DNA of 46,817 bases from Biscogniauxia marginata (Eukaryota > Ascomycota > Sordariomycetes > Xylariales > Xylariaceae), in the NCBI GenBank assembly GCA_022695795.1, contig MU404235.1, forward strand, positions 1-46,817, given 5' to 3'. The notes below the pieces were generated by a model. It had not been told where the DNA came from. It made no database searches and saw nothing but the letters and a program-made list of their open reading frames with translations. The translations under genes and the position numbers were made by a program. Shown in pieces: positions 11,119 through 22,824 of the stretch; position 1 is the first letter of the stretch, and the number at the start of each line of letters is the position of its first letter.

Positions 11119-11918
11119 ATGTTCGCAACGCACGCCCTCACATACCTCGCCGTCGCGGCCGCGGCTCTGCTTCAGGGGTAAGTTGAATTTCTCACTATTA
11201 ACATATATAGAATTTCCATATTTATTTTCCATCTGACATCACTCCCAGGGTCGTCGCCTCTCCCACCACCTCGCCAACCTCGCTGCCGGGTCACTACGTT
11301 TGCACTTCCATAACGACCGTTACAACCACAGTGCCTCCCGTGGGACAATGTAGAATTGTACGTACAGAGGCAACTAGATGACATCTAGGGGTTCTTCTTT
11401 TTTTTTTCTTTTTCTTCTTCTTCTCCCCCCCCCTCCTCTCTCTAGTTTCCGTTTTCTAGTCCCGCTGTGTGTTCTGGTGGGTTTGTATATCGCGTTGTAT
11501 AGGTGGAATGACGTGGGTGGACGGATGACGTCGAGCCCGAGTCAATGACTCGTGATACTTTCGTTTCTCACTCCAACGCCTACCTGCATGTAAATCCTAT
11601 ATATGTATACATCTATACAGACTTACCCCCCTATCCTAAACACCAATAACCCATATATCTCCTCCCTTCCCCCTTCCCCCTTCCCCATTTCCTCATCTTC
11701 TAAAACACCCCACCCCTCCGGGCCATCGGCTCGAAACAGCTAACCCGAAATCCTAGTTCTGCCCTGAGCCGACTTCGATCTGCAAGCCGGGCGAGCCCAC
11801 CCGCTCCTACCCCTCCGTCACCACCCCGCTGCCGGGCTGCACGGAGGAGGTCCGAATCCGCGAGACCTGCGGCTGCGCCACCTGTGCGCTGCCCACGGGC
11901 GCCGTCCAGACCGCTTGA
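11119..11918 (+). CDS. Small secreted cysteine-rich protein, candidate effector-like
   Basis: Three short exons: 11119-11177, 11249-11357 and 11757-11918 (TGA 11916-11918), 109 residues. Introns are 71 nt (GTAAGT donor, CCCAG acceptor) and an unusually long 399 nt (GTACGT donor, strong CAGCTAAC branch, CCTAG acceptor). The frame stays open through both joins. Residues 1-20 form a typical signal peptide (hydrophobic LTYLAVAAAALLQG) with likely cleavage near Ala23. The predicted mature part is Thr/Pro-rich and then has eight cysteines at 38, 54, 58, 65, 84, 94, 96 and 99, the last three as TCGCATC. An even number of cysteines after a signal peptide suggests four disulfides and an extracellular location. 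I do not recognise the family; the effector idea is inference from size, secretion and cysteine content. Exon 3 is clearly more GC-rich than the surrounding noncoding DNA, which supports coding. Confidence 0.72.
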
Positions 11919-12270
11919 GCTCCTTCTTCAGTCCGTACGCTTAGCCCCCAACTTAGCCGCACTGGGTAGTTAGTTGGCGGTCCTGTTGCTGTTGAGAGTT
12001 GATTTTGGAAGAGCTTGGTATCTTCTTTTTTTCTTTTTCTTTTCTTTTTAGGCAGAGCATGGGTAGGGAGATTGAATGGGAAAGGGAAAACGAAGGAAAT
12101 ATCTTTCGAAGTATATGTTTTGCTTCTCGTGCATGGTTTCCTTGGTACGAGAGAAAAGTAGAGTTAGCAGCGATCGCTGGAGTTGAGAGGATTTCGGGAT
12201 TCTTGGATACTTGTCTCCTCGTACTGAGTAGGATAAGATGGATCAGGTTAGGTTTGGTTAGACTAAGTAA

Positions 12271-12295
12271 GGTCAGGTCAGGTCAGGTCAGGTCA
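12271..12295. repeat. (GGTCA)5 tandem repeat
   Basis: Five exact copies of GGTCA, preceded by looser AGGTTAGG-like units from about 12244. Noncoding. Confidence 0.9.
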
Positions 12296-15200
12296 GGGTA
12301 TCGGGCACGTGGAGTACACATGGGAATGCATTCGAAAGTTATAAACACTTATCGATCCCAGGACACAAAAATTGTGGATTTCCTAAATTTAAATCTTAAG
12401 ATATCGCGTCAACTATAAGACTATTTTTGTAAGAACCATGCGGCGATTTTTCAATATCTGTCAAGAAAAGATAGTAAATATGCCCCCTTACTGATTTTTT
12501 GCTTGAAGTTCCTGGTTTCAGCTGGAGGATGAAGGATGAAGGATGTTTAAGTTGTTAGGGTGGGGTAGAAGACGCGGGATTGAAAGTTCGTTAACTCAGA
12601 GGAAGTCCTAATTGGCATGGCATTTATATGCATCTTTTATGTTATGCGCTAGGTTTTCTAATCCCAAGTTAATATGCTTTTTACTTTATTGGCATTTTTT
12701 CCTTCTCCGTTGTTGGTTGAAGTTGGTGAGTATAACTTGACGACGATTTGAGCGGGACAGTGATACTTCCTTTTTATAATCATGTTTTCTCCTCCAGTTG
12801 GGTAGGAACAGTTTTACGTCATGATCTTTGACATGTGGTTGCTGAAAGATTTATAATATGTCGGAGATTCAAATTTAGATATAGCAGCATGATTTAAGAA
12901 GTTTCCATAGTAGGCGAGGTCTCAATGCTAGTAGACTAGATGGGTAGACAATGTCCTATTCTTACTCTACCTTGATAATCCGGGCAACTTTTATGATCAA
13001 AAAATATGAGAGCCTTGCTGGCAGTCTAATGTGGCTCTTGCCGGCGGAAGACCACGACGGAGAAGTAAACGAGTTATGCAAGGTTTGTCTAGAGATAAGC
13101 GATCAAGATACCGTCCGTTTATGTATAAATAGCTCCAGCTACTCGCTCCATAGCAATGTTACCGTCTATTATACTCAAGGTACGCATCGTGACAAGAGAG
13201 ACCTACGCATAACCAGTAGAGGAGAATACCCACTACCTGAGGTTAGTCAGAAAGTCCCTCATGGATCCTCGAACAAAATAATTAAACTATAGTTGGTACG
13301 TATTTAGTTTGGCAAGTATGTAGCAAAGACCTCGGGAAGCTATTTTTTTTCTCTCTTTCTCCACGTTTATACTAGTTTTGCCAGCGAAGAAGCGAATATA
13401 GCTAGCTGTCGAGCTGAGGAAGTAGACGGCCAGATTATCGGGGAAATGTGGGCCACGCATTATACCTTTAATTTGTCTCCGTAGAATAAAATATGGTGTT
13501 ATCAAGGCCATGGGGTTGCAAGGAGGACGCCTGTTTATGTTGCGTATGTAAAATATTCTGCGCTGAGGTTATTCTAGACTTTGTTAAATAAAACAGAAAA
13601 CCCACCTAAATCTAGCTTTATTGCATCGATGGCTATCAAGTAGGAGTACGCGATAACTAAGAATGAGTTGTTAGTTTAAACACACCGAACTCAAGACCAA
13701 GAAACCGACGGAATAAGGCTAACTTGGTTGTGGCATTCATAATGAATACGATATCAAATCCCTCCAAGTTCCAACTATACTGTGATAACTGTTCTACTAT
13801 TTACGAAGTTAAAAGAGAGCATATCCAACTCTACTAAGATTTCTGGGATTATTCTCTTGAAGAAGCTTTAAATTGCGGCACATATAGCTATACTCCTCGG
13901 CTGTTAGCTAATTTCCATTTAGTTTTATCAACAATGCGAGAAACGGTTGAATTACCGTAATCGTACGTGATGTGCGGCGACGACGGAGTGACAGGGCCCT
14001 TACAGTATAATCCTATTAAGACTGATGTTATACATAGTTTCTGCCAGGCGATATTAAATATACCGCTAGAGTAATAAGATATCCTTCTTACTTAGATACT
14101 GCATTTGAAGAATGAACGTCTCGGCCATACGGACAGCATCTTGGCAGGCAATTTTTCCCATCCTTGAACACCGGGCAACCTAAAGTGAACTTCTCTGATA
14201 GGTAATATACTGGATGTAACTTGGAAACTATGTTAGCACCCCAGAAGTTTCTATGAGTATAGATCACCACACAGAATATAAGCCAAATCATGCATGGTAG
14301 GTTTTCACAGCTTCTTTCATATGTCAGCACCTCAGGATTTCGGAGCTGAGAGATTTCTCAGTTGGCAACTTTCTATTTAAGTTTAGCATGCGAGGATCGT
14401 CGGCTTGCAGGAGAGCTGAGGTTGGTTATGGAGTCGCCTACCCCTGTGGTAGCTATTAGGCCGGCCGTCCAGTTCATCAGCACTTTCGGTAGGTAGGTCG
14501 GACTCGCTTCCAGGACGCGTGCCACCTTGGTGCCACGAAGACTAGGCCCGTGCCTAGTTTTTGTGTTAGTGATGCCTATTTGCAATGGCGTATCGCCTCG
14601 TTTGAAAAGGCATGCTCTCATTGCAAGCCCAGCCGCTTAACAATACCTCTCTGGGTGTGTAGATTATAAAACCTCTTCGATCCACTGATGCAAAATCCGG
14701 AGTATTCTTTTCTTGGCATCGGTTTTGCACCCGACAACCCCCATGTTGGACACTTATCCGACCTAGAGGTCACGAGAATAAAACAAAGACCGGATAAACA
14801 GCTGAGTCCGTTGGCGTCATAGAAGAGGCCCGATATGAAACGGTGGCACTTATTAGGTAGGTATCTAATGCTAGGCATGAGGGCCACTATATGCGCCCAC
14901 GGCAGGAAACATGACAACATTATCACTCGTAGAAATGACTTTTTACACGAGTTGTCGTTTATAAAGAGGGCGTAAATAGGGATATTCATGCTCCCCTTCA
15001 AATCAAATGGGAAGTTGATTATATATCTATATCTATATATATTCATATCTATTTCTATTACTATGGTGGTCTTTATTCTCTCCGTGTAATCTCTTGAATC
15101 TCTTTGACTGGGGTTACTGCTTGAGCATTTCTAAGATGGAGACTTTCAAAACAAGCAGAGCGGCCTAGATGCTTCCGTGATAATAACCTTAGATGACCCG

Positions 15201-15392
15201 TGGGTTCGGGGCCGAAGAGCTTGCTTCTTGTAGGTGACATATGGCAGCAGGTGATGTAACACTAAACCCCGTTGCGTTAAAATTGACGAGAAGTAGCCGT
15301 GTATGCCTAAAGGCGCAGGCAGTATGAGAAGCAATTACTGTGCTAAGTATCGTTGTGTGAAGTGTTTCATTGGTCTGCCCTACAACTCGTTG

Positions 15393-15427
15393 AGGTCTGA
15401 GGTCCGAGGTCTGAGGTCCGAGGTCCT
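15393..15427. repeat. AGGTCYG 7-base tandem repeat, five copies
   Basis: Units alternate AGGTCTG and AGGTCCG, so the array also reads as a 14-base higher-order repeat; the last copy ends in T. Noncoding. Confidence 0.9.
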
Positions 15428-17010
15428 TCTTGATTCGGGGAGCGGAGGAGAGGGCCCAAGAAAAAGGGGGCTTGATTATCAAACTTAGGCGAACAACTCG
15501 TGAGCATTCACCGCCGAAGACTAGATAATCCCCCATCGCTTAATCATCGCTTACTGCGTCTGTTTGTTAGGAGGTCGTGGTACCGCCAAGCGACTCGTGA
15601 ACACATGACGAAGACAGGCTCGCACAATGACAACTCAATCTGCCTCGTCTCGCTTGTCGGGTAACCAAACCTGCGCTCGAGAGAATGCGAACTGAATAAC
15701 ATATACAACAATATCTAATACACACATGCTTACAAGTGGGAGGTTGCGTTAAGTAATTAATATGCGTGTATGTGTATAAGTAGGTATGTGTGTATGTATA
15801 TATCTATACAGGTAGTCGTCATTTGCTAGCTATATGCAGTAAGGCTGCCGCAATGGATACACGGCATATTAGTAGTATGTAATGTAGTGCAGATCTGGTA
15901 CCTTAGGTAGTAGTATGTAGTGCTGTTCGGAACGGAAAAGGCTAAAGATGGGAAGATAGTATATAAAAGTCAATGGCGCCCCCACCAAGTATTGATGGAC
16001 CGGGGAATTAGGAATTGGCTCTATAGGTAGGTAATAACTGGGTTTCCCCTTCAGGGATAATAGGCCCGCATAAGCCCGCACTTTAGGTGCATGGTGAGAA
16101 GGCGGGCCCGGACCTTACCAATTCGGACGACTCGCTTATTCCTGACCAATCATAAAATCTCCGACTCGCTTCTCAATGCAACTTCATCGTTCGTTCTCAA
16201 CCCAAGTCCCATAATTAGTTTTCTAAACTTGCAAGTCGCTCACGATACCTACACTAAACACTACCCTGATCTGATTCCCTTCCTCTGGATTCATGCTGTA
16301 CGTGCCGTACTCGAGCCTGTTTGACATGCCGACCTGGTCGCCTTCTCTTGAGTAGTAAGTAGTATTACGGGAATTATCAGGAATGGCCTGTGCCCGGCAA
16401 AGGCATCTGATCTGATCTCTGTCCGACTTGGCCATCTTCCAAAGACTCCTACGTGTACGCGAACCAACCGTACTCCTGATTAACTTACACACCGCCGGGT
16501 ATCTGGCAGCCTGGCTCGAATCTTGATATAATGTCCTCTCTCATCATGCAAGCTCGCTTCTCAGGGCCCAATGACCGTTGAGGCAGCTGCTAAGAAACGC
16601 CATGGTTCTCTGGCTTCGTCTTCGATCACACGTCACATCGGCATCAAATCCACTTAGGCTAGACCCATCGTAAGGGAGTGTTACCGTCGGTTCTCTCAGC
16701 CGCCTAGTTTCACTACGCTGCGGCGCCGCACTCGTTAAGGTTAACTTATACGGCCCTTGCTGATCCAACGCTTCTGGAACGATTCCCTTGGCGTCTTGGC
16801 AGAAGAACCTCTTCCATACTCAACCTCTGACCTGGCTGAAAGGGCGGGACGAGGACATTCATTCGTACCCGTTTTTCAGACCATCCGCGCCTCAGTGGAC
16901 TTGCTTAACGTAGAAGCATACGTACGCCATCAAGCTTTGTCGCTTGTGAGTCTGACTTAGACCCTAATAGGCGAGCATGAACTTCCTTCCTTCCTCCCTT
17001 CCTCCCCCAA

Positions 17011-17035
17011 GTCGCAGGTCGCAGGTCGCAGGTCG
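17011..17035. repeat. GTCGCAG tandem repeat
   Basis: Three full 7-base units plus a partial fourth in noncoding DNA. Confidence 0.85.
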
Positions 17036-17261
17036 ACTTGTATTCACTTCTGTTCGCTAGCAAACGCCCTGTCTTCCTGTCACCCTCTCCTTGACAAAGC
17101 CATCTGTCATATCTTAGACTGGGGGCTTTGTGTATTCCCACATTTTCCTTCAAAACTGACCTCGCATGTCCTGGGCTGGACTGCAGTCGCCTTCTCGGTT
17201 ATGATGCCGTATTAAAAGCTATTGTTTGGGACTTGGCTTCTTGCCGCCAAAAGCAAATCCA

Positions 17262-17303
17262 CGTCCACATCCACCACATCCACGTCCACGCCCACGCCAC
17301 GTA
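17262..17303. repeat. CCACGT/CCACAT degenerate hexamer repeat
   Basis: Imperfect CCACGTC, CCACATC and CCACGCC units, about 300 bases upstream of the kinase-like gene. Confidence 0.75.
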
Positions 17304-17600
17304 TTAATCTTCTTTTGACATATTATTTTATAGCCCTTTTTAATACCCATCTCGGCTGGTCCAGTATCCAGTGGTCTACGTGCTAGTAGCCAGCTTACAG
17401 AAAAGTAAAAGCGTATTTTAATTCAGCCACACGCCAAAAAAATCATTGAATCAAGCAAAGTTTACCTGGGTATCGGATGGATTTGCTTCAACATTTCACC
17501 CCTACCACACTACCCTCGCAGCACGTACCCGTATCACCGAGCATTAACTTCTAATTCCCGTCTATCTGCGCCTCTGAACCAGCTTCTATAAGGAATAATC

Positions 17601-19118
17601 ATGGGACCGAGATCAAGGGTCGAATTAGCACCACCTGCTGCCAATCCTTGTTCTGTCGATGCAACCATCCGTTATCCCTTCCTGTCCCTATACCCTCCCG
17701 AGTCTGGCCTCTCCCAGTCAAAAGCTCCGGTTGCCGGCCTGACATGTCTCACAAAACGGCGGGCTTCACGTCGCCAAACATCCTTCGTTGCACGAACAGA
17801 GGTCTTGTCATCCGTCACCTCCATGAACCGACCTCCGTCTCCCGAGTCCATCCGCGCACTCGTCCGGGATGTTATTCCTAACGTAGTTGTCGAGTCCATC
17901 TCTACCTCGGCGACCAGCCAGTTACAGAGAATCTTCACCATTAAGATCTCCGATGGGAGAGTATTATCTCTGAGGCTGGCACCGCTCGCATCGGGTTTGC
18001 TTCGCTATGAGCAGTGGCCAATTCTCTCGGAAGCCCGACTCACTGGATGGATCTTCAGAGTCTCGGCCGAGCAATCTGCAGAGAAATCCGAAGAGCCTCG
18101 CAAGCAGGGAACCGACGGGAGTGATTGGAACGGGGCCTCGCCCGAGAAAGGTGAAGGGGCTGACCCTAAAGTGTTCCATTCCGTTAGGCGTAGAATGCTA
18201 AGGTACCTCCCCAATCTCGTCGCACATTCCTCGACGCCGACAGAGTTGAGCTCGGCTTTCAACATTTTTGAGCCAACGATAGGAACCCCTATCTCTAGCT
18301 TATCAAGACCTTTAACCACAACGGAACGGGATCTTGTCAACTTTCAAAAGGGACAGTTGATGCGATATATATCGGAGTTCACATCCCCGAACGGGAAATT
18401 TGGACTGGCAGTAGCGACCCTCGAACCGTTGATGTCTGCAGAACTACAAGGGCAACAACCAAGCGTCGGCTGCGACGGGCTGAAAACCTGGAAAAAGGCA
18501 TTCCACTCGTTGCTGGAAGCAATCTTGAGGGACGCCGAGGACCAGTCCGTGGCGATCAGTTACGAGACAATCCGAGGCCACTTTCACAGGCTAAGCCACC
18601 TACTAGACACTATCACAACCCCGAGACTAGTCGTGCTGGATGCTGCTGAGGACAATAATGTGCTCGTATCACGCTTATCCGAAGAAAGGGGCGATATATC
18701 AAGCACCACCAGTACCGCCTCATCAGAACCCTGCATCGCCGTCACAGGTCTCTGCGATTGGAGCAACAGCGTCTTCGGCGACCCCCTATTCGCCACCGCT
18801 TTCACCCAGGACCCGACGCCGGCGTTCATCCGCGGCTTTCGCAAGTCTCCTTCGACATCATTATCATGTGATGCCACGACGAAAGACTCCAAAATCGCCG
18901 ACGATGACGAAGACAACGTAGACGACGATAACACAAGCCCCATAGAAGACAGAGAGAACGCTCCGATACGCCTCTTGCTATACGAGTGCTACCACGCCAC
19001 CGCGGCCGTGGTCCGGCAGTTCTACCGCCCCGGCGCCGACAGCAGCGAGCGGGAGATTGCGGCGCGGCGGCGATTGACGGCAGTTCTGGCGCGGCTCGAG
19101 GGGGTGGGATGGGACTGA
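17601..19118 (+). CDS. Divergent APH-type (aminoglycoside phosphotransferase-like) kinase fold protein
   Basis: Single exon of 505 residues from the ATG at 17601. An alternative start at Met75 (17823) opens directly into the more conserved-looking part (SPESIRALVRDVIPN) and may be the real one. I assign it to the APH/choline-kinase-like superfamily, in which fungi have many members of unknown substrate. The catalytic-loop region PRLVVLD...NNVLV (341-356) aligns with the usual HGD...N motif: Asp347 and an Asn (352 or 353) are kept, but the His-Gly before the Asp is Val-Leu. The metal-binding DFG-like Asp is present as C-D-W (Asp386), followed by FGDPLFA as in APH proteins. No clear phosphate-loop Lys is visible in the N-lobe (LSLRLAP). 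Acidic low complexity lies at 433-445. The substrate is unknown; it may be an active small-molecule kinase or a pseudokinase. Its 3' end faces COG6. Confidence 0.65.
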   Translation: MGPRSRVELAPPAANPCSVDATIRYPFLSLYPPESGLSQSKAPVAGLTCLTKRRASRRQTSFVARTEVLSSVTSMNRPPSPESIRALVRDVIPNVVVESISTSATSQLQRIFTIKISDGRVLSLRLAPLASGLLRYEQWPILSEARLTGWIFRVSAEQSAEKSEEPRKQGTDGSDWNGASPEKGEGADPKVFHSVRRRMLRYLPNLVAHSSTPTELSSAFNIFEPTIGTPISSLSRPLTTTERDLVNFQKGQLMRYISEFTSPNGKFGLAVATLEPLMSAELQGQQPSVGCDGLKTWKKAFHSLLEAILRDAEDQSVAISYETIRGHFHRLSHLLDTITTPRLVVLDAAEDNNVLVSRLSEERGDISSTTSTASSEPCIAVTGLCDWSNSVFGDPLFATAFTQDPTPAFIRGFRKSPSTSLSCDATTKDSKIADDDEDNVDDDNTSPIEDRENAPIRLLLYECYHATAAVVRQFYRPGADSSEREIAARRRLTAVLARLEGVGWD

Positions 19119-19725
19119 GTATGGGGGATCAAGAACCTAGGAGGATAAAAGAGAGGGAGAGGGGGCAGAAGTGGTGATTAAGCGAAGAATGAGTAATACA
19201 TGTAATATTGTATGATGGGCAAGAAATATAAGGAACGGGATAAAGCAAAAGACTCTGGGCTCTCTTCCATTCTACTTGGAGAATCAAAAAGAAGAAGGAG
19301 AAGGAGGACCAGACGGGACAATGGCTAAGGGTAGGGATGACAAAATAAAATAGAACTGGATGGGTCAATGGACAAAAGCTAAGGGGGCAAATAGAAGGCT
19401 AAGGGCAAAGACCGGGATGGATTCAAAGTACATATTCAGTTTCGGTTGTACCTTATTTCACCCCCTTTAGTTTTAGGCATCGATACTTACGTTCTCTTAG
19501 ATAATTTCTACGTTTACTTTTTTCTAATCAAGTTTACCTAGGTCTTAGGTCACCAATACTTAACCTGGTTAGTTATTGAGCGGGCGGCGCGTGACACGAT
19601 ATGTAATTCCATTTCCTAAGAAAGCATATATATCTCTTTTTCCTTTTCCCCTTTTCTCTTTCTGTATATTTCATATGATCTTGTCCTCTCCTAGCTAGTC
19701 TAAAAACTATAACAAGAGTCTATCT
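19119..19725. other. Intergenic, convergent 3' ends of kinase-like gene and COG6
   Basis: Presumed 3' untranslated and terminator sequence for both genes. Purine-rich after 19119 and pyrimidine-rich before 19690 on the plus strand. No gene. Confidence 0.55.
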
Positions 19726-21950
19726 TTATGACAGCAAAACCCTTATCTCGCCCGTCGTCCTAGGGAACAGCGCCCTCAGCGACTCTGATGACTCCCCATC
19801 CCTCTCCTCCTCTCCCACGCCACCCTGCTGTTGGTGTTGTCGAAGTTCATCGGCCAGCACGAGCATCTCCTCGACGTGCTCGAACTCGGTGCAGAACCGA
19901 TCGGCGGCCTCCTCCGTGACCTCGCGTGCGAGCTGCGCGTCCTGTAGGTGTCTGATGTTCTCGACGGCGTCCATGACGGCGGAGGGCAGGAAGTCGTCGA
20001 GCCCCTGGCTCGCGCGCGCGAGGGCCTCGGGCCGCGCGGCTTCAAGCGCGCCGGACGCGATCTTGACCGCGTCGTCGCCCTCATGCAGCGGGGCGAGGGC
20101 GTCGAAGAGCGGCTCTAGGGACGACTCGCGCCGAAAGAAGGCGTATTGAGCGTCGACGAGGGTGGCGCTGAGCTCGTCGATGCGAGACTGGAGGCGCGCG
20201 GTGCGCGCGGAGGCGAAGTCGAAGGGCGAGAGGGCATGGCGCGCGGCGAGGAGGCAGTTGATGAGGAAGATGGAGCGCGTAGGCGCGGGCGTGGAGGTGG
20301 CGGAGAGGGTCTGCGACATATTTTCGCAGCCTGAGAGAAAGGGGTCGAAAGACTCGGCGAGGATGGGTTCGAAGTCGGCGGCACGGTCCGCGGAAGGGGA
20401 GGAAGCGGCTATAGATGTTTCATACGTCTTCATTATGGCAGTGAGTTGCTTGAGGGCATCCTGCAGGAAGTCGGGCGGCCCAAGGTCTGAGGGTGTGTGC
20501 TGGAATTCGCCCTGCAGAGTGGCGATGTGGTCTCGCATGAGCGAACGGAACTGGCGGAGCGCTTCAGACTCGACGTTCGTCATGGACTGTAATAGGATTG
20601 ATTCGTCGCCCAGCAGCTTCGAAAATGTAAACCTGTAGAACCCTAATAGATTCGCGAGTTTATACGCTAGTATTGTCTCCTCGTTGGTTTGGATGACCTG
20701 CTCGATCCGCTGTCGTAATATGCGGGCGGCCCCGGATACATCTCGGTCGACGAGGTCATTCAGGGCTTTGACTGCGTCGAACTCTACAGGGCCATCACCT
20801 TCGTCGGCCATAAGCCGCCACAGCTCGTTTTCGCGGCCCTCCTGGATGCCCTTGGCGATCTCGTTCCCGTCCGAGACGAAGAGAACCTCGAGGGCTTCCC
20901 GCTCGCTGACTGTGGCGGAATGGGCCCAGGCGAGCATATCGCCGACATATCGTAGGGGGTCATGAGCTACTAGCTCTATAGGTTTTACTGAGTGGTCCTT
21001 GCCTCCGGAGGCGGATGTGCCGGTGAGGGCAAGGTAGAAAGAATCTGAAAGGATCTGCTCCCGGGCCTCTGCGAAGAAGTCGAGGCAATTTTGGAACAGG
21101 GATGGCCTCTCGGCAAGCACGCGAAGTGCCCGACGAACTGATGAGTGTATCTGCGGGTTTTCGAGGTTGAGCGTTTTGAACTCCTTCTGTACCCAGCGGT
21201 ACAATTTCTGAAAGGCCTGGTTTATGTTCTTAGAGGTCTGATCCATGATCTCGAGCCCGAGAGTTTGGTTCTCAAATCCTAGCAGGATCTCGCAGTCGTG
21301 CCTAATGCGCTTCGCCTTGCTCAACACTAAAAAGAATTGGTCGTCTACAGGCTCAGCTGTCATTGTCAAGGAGGCAACTTCATCTTCCGTAAGAACGAAG
21401 TGCTCGCGGAAAGCTTTGAGTAGCTGCTGCTTCGTCTCGACATTTTGTCTTTGTGTCGTCAGCGACGAAGCCTCCTGGATAGTAGATGAGGTTGCGTCGT
21501 GAGCAGCCGTAACATGGCTCTTCATCTCCTGGTAGCTCTTATTGAGCTTGTCGATGGTGGTACCAATTCTTCGCAATTGCTGGCTACATGGTTATTCTAA
21601 AGTCCTAATAAAGTTGCCAAAGGTCGACTCACATCGGCGACTCGCCCAAATTCCGTAATGATTTCTCCATTGCTCTCAATGACCTCTATCTGGACATCTA
21701 AACGCAACTGTCGCCGGGCCTCGGCGGTGTTTCTTATGCCGCGCTCATCAAGCAGGGCGAGCGACTCGCGGAAGTCCGCATCCGCATATGAGGTTGATAG
21801 CACAGTTGTAACCTTCGATGATAATGGGTTTGCGCTCTTCCCAGACGACCCCGGGGCAGGGGGAGACAAGGCTGGTGGCGGCGATTGTGGGCCTAGGGAG
21901 ATGGCATCGTGGTATGGGAGATGTATTGGCCCGGGGCCCTTCGCGGCCAT
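19726..21950 (-). CDS. COG6: Conserved oligomeric Golgi complex subunit 6
   Basis: Two minus-strand exons, 21950-21633 and 21579-19726, with a 53-nt phase-0 intron; 723 residues. COG6 is a lobe B subunit of the COG tethering complex, which catches retrograde vesicles at the Golgi. A Pro-rich start is followed by [13 protein letters not shown] and [16 protein letters not shown]. Exon 2 then begins with an N-terminal coiled coil ([18 protein letters not shown]) and TEDEVASLT, and the recognisable family segments [21 protein letters not shown] and [14 protein letters not shown]. The acceptor is doubled (TAG then CAG four bases later); only the second, at 21580, keeps the frame. Length fits fungal Cog6. 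It is divergent from ATG9 with 874 bp between starts. Confidence 0.93.
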
Positions 21951-22824
21951 GGTTCAAATGATGTCAAGTACGGACGCAGCTTTTTGTATATCATATAGAG
22001 ACAAGCCAATTCATGATAAGGACCTTGAAAACTCGAAAGCAGTGTTCATTTAATTTCAACCTATCAAGTTCAAGGTCGTTCAATATCGTCAATCATCGAA
22101 TTACGTTCTGAATATGCGAGTTGAGTTGTTAGTGAGTTGCAGAACAACATGAACCAACCAGATAGGTTGGATGGACCTAAGTTGATATCTATTGATGTAT
22201 GGCTTGGACTTGGCCGCTGTGGTGTCTGGCGGAAACCGGCGGACAGGTGGCATTAACAAATCGGAACCCCCACCAGGTCAAGCTGCGTAGGCGGAAATAA
22301 GCGCCTGCCTGACAGGGCATGATCCCTGTCGGATGACTTCACTGTGGGCACGAGTGACTCGATAACGATAAGACAACATTGCGATGCGTTACAGTGACAG
22401 CTGCCTTCCGACCGTGGAGCTCCGTCATTCATCACCAACCGAACGGAACATCGAGGTTCGGATGACCAAAGCCACAATACCACCTAATCACACGACATTT
22501 ATTCGACTTAGCCTGGGCTTGTGCTGGCTCTGGGGAAATCGACACCGAGATAATTTAATGTCTGTCTAGTGGACTTGGCTACGCTCCATGCAGCCAGCAG
22601 CCAACGTGATACATCGTCCATTCTCCATTCCGTCCTATCAAGGCAACCATCGTAGCAACCCTTAGCCTACCAGTCTGTCTCCGACCGCCCTGCCGTTCTC
22701 TACCAGATCGCCTCAACCCCCCTACGCTTATGTACTTGAAAACGAACATGTTTCGCGAGACGACCTGATCACCTTCAGCATCCGAAAGAAAGGGCTCACC
22801 GCCGATCGTTAGTGAACTATCGCT
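21951..22824. promoter_or_regulatory. Bidirectional upstream region of COG6 and ATG9
   Basis: An 874-bp gap between two divergent starts, so it carries both promoters. No coding sequence found. No specific regulator site could be assigned by eye. Confidence 0.55.

Larger units (their letters stand above)
11919..17600. other. 5.7 kb gene-poor stretch with scattered tandem repeats
   Basis: The longest gap in the window. No gene can be supported. Much of 12.4-14.3 kb is AT-rich. A 113-codon frame at 12951-13292 (+) contains ELCKVCLEI followed by ordinary residues, and minus-strand frames lie at 14373-14621 and 14618-15046, but none shows a domain I recognise or a splice pattern joining them. 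They could be decayed genes. Short repeats occur at 12271, 15393, 17011 and 17262, and TAGGTAGG-type motifs at 14489, 14854 and 16025. The final 500 bp should carry the promoter of the kinase-like gene. Confidence 0.5.

Noticed and set aside
20115..20638. Open frames overlapping COG6 on both strands
   Set aside because: Pro/Ser/Arg-rich shadows of the COG6 coding region.
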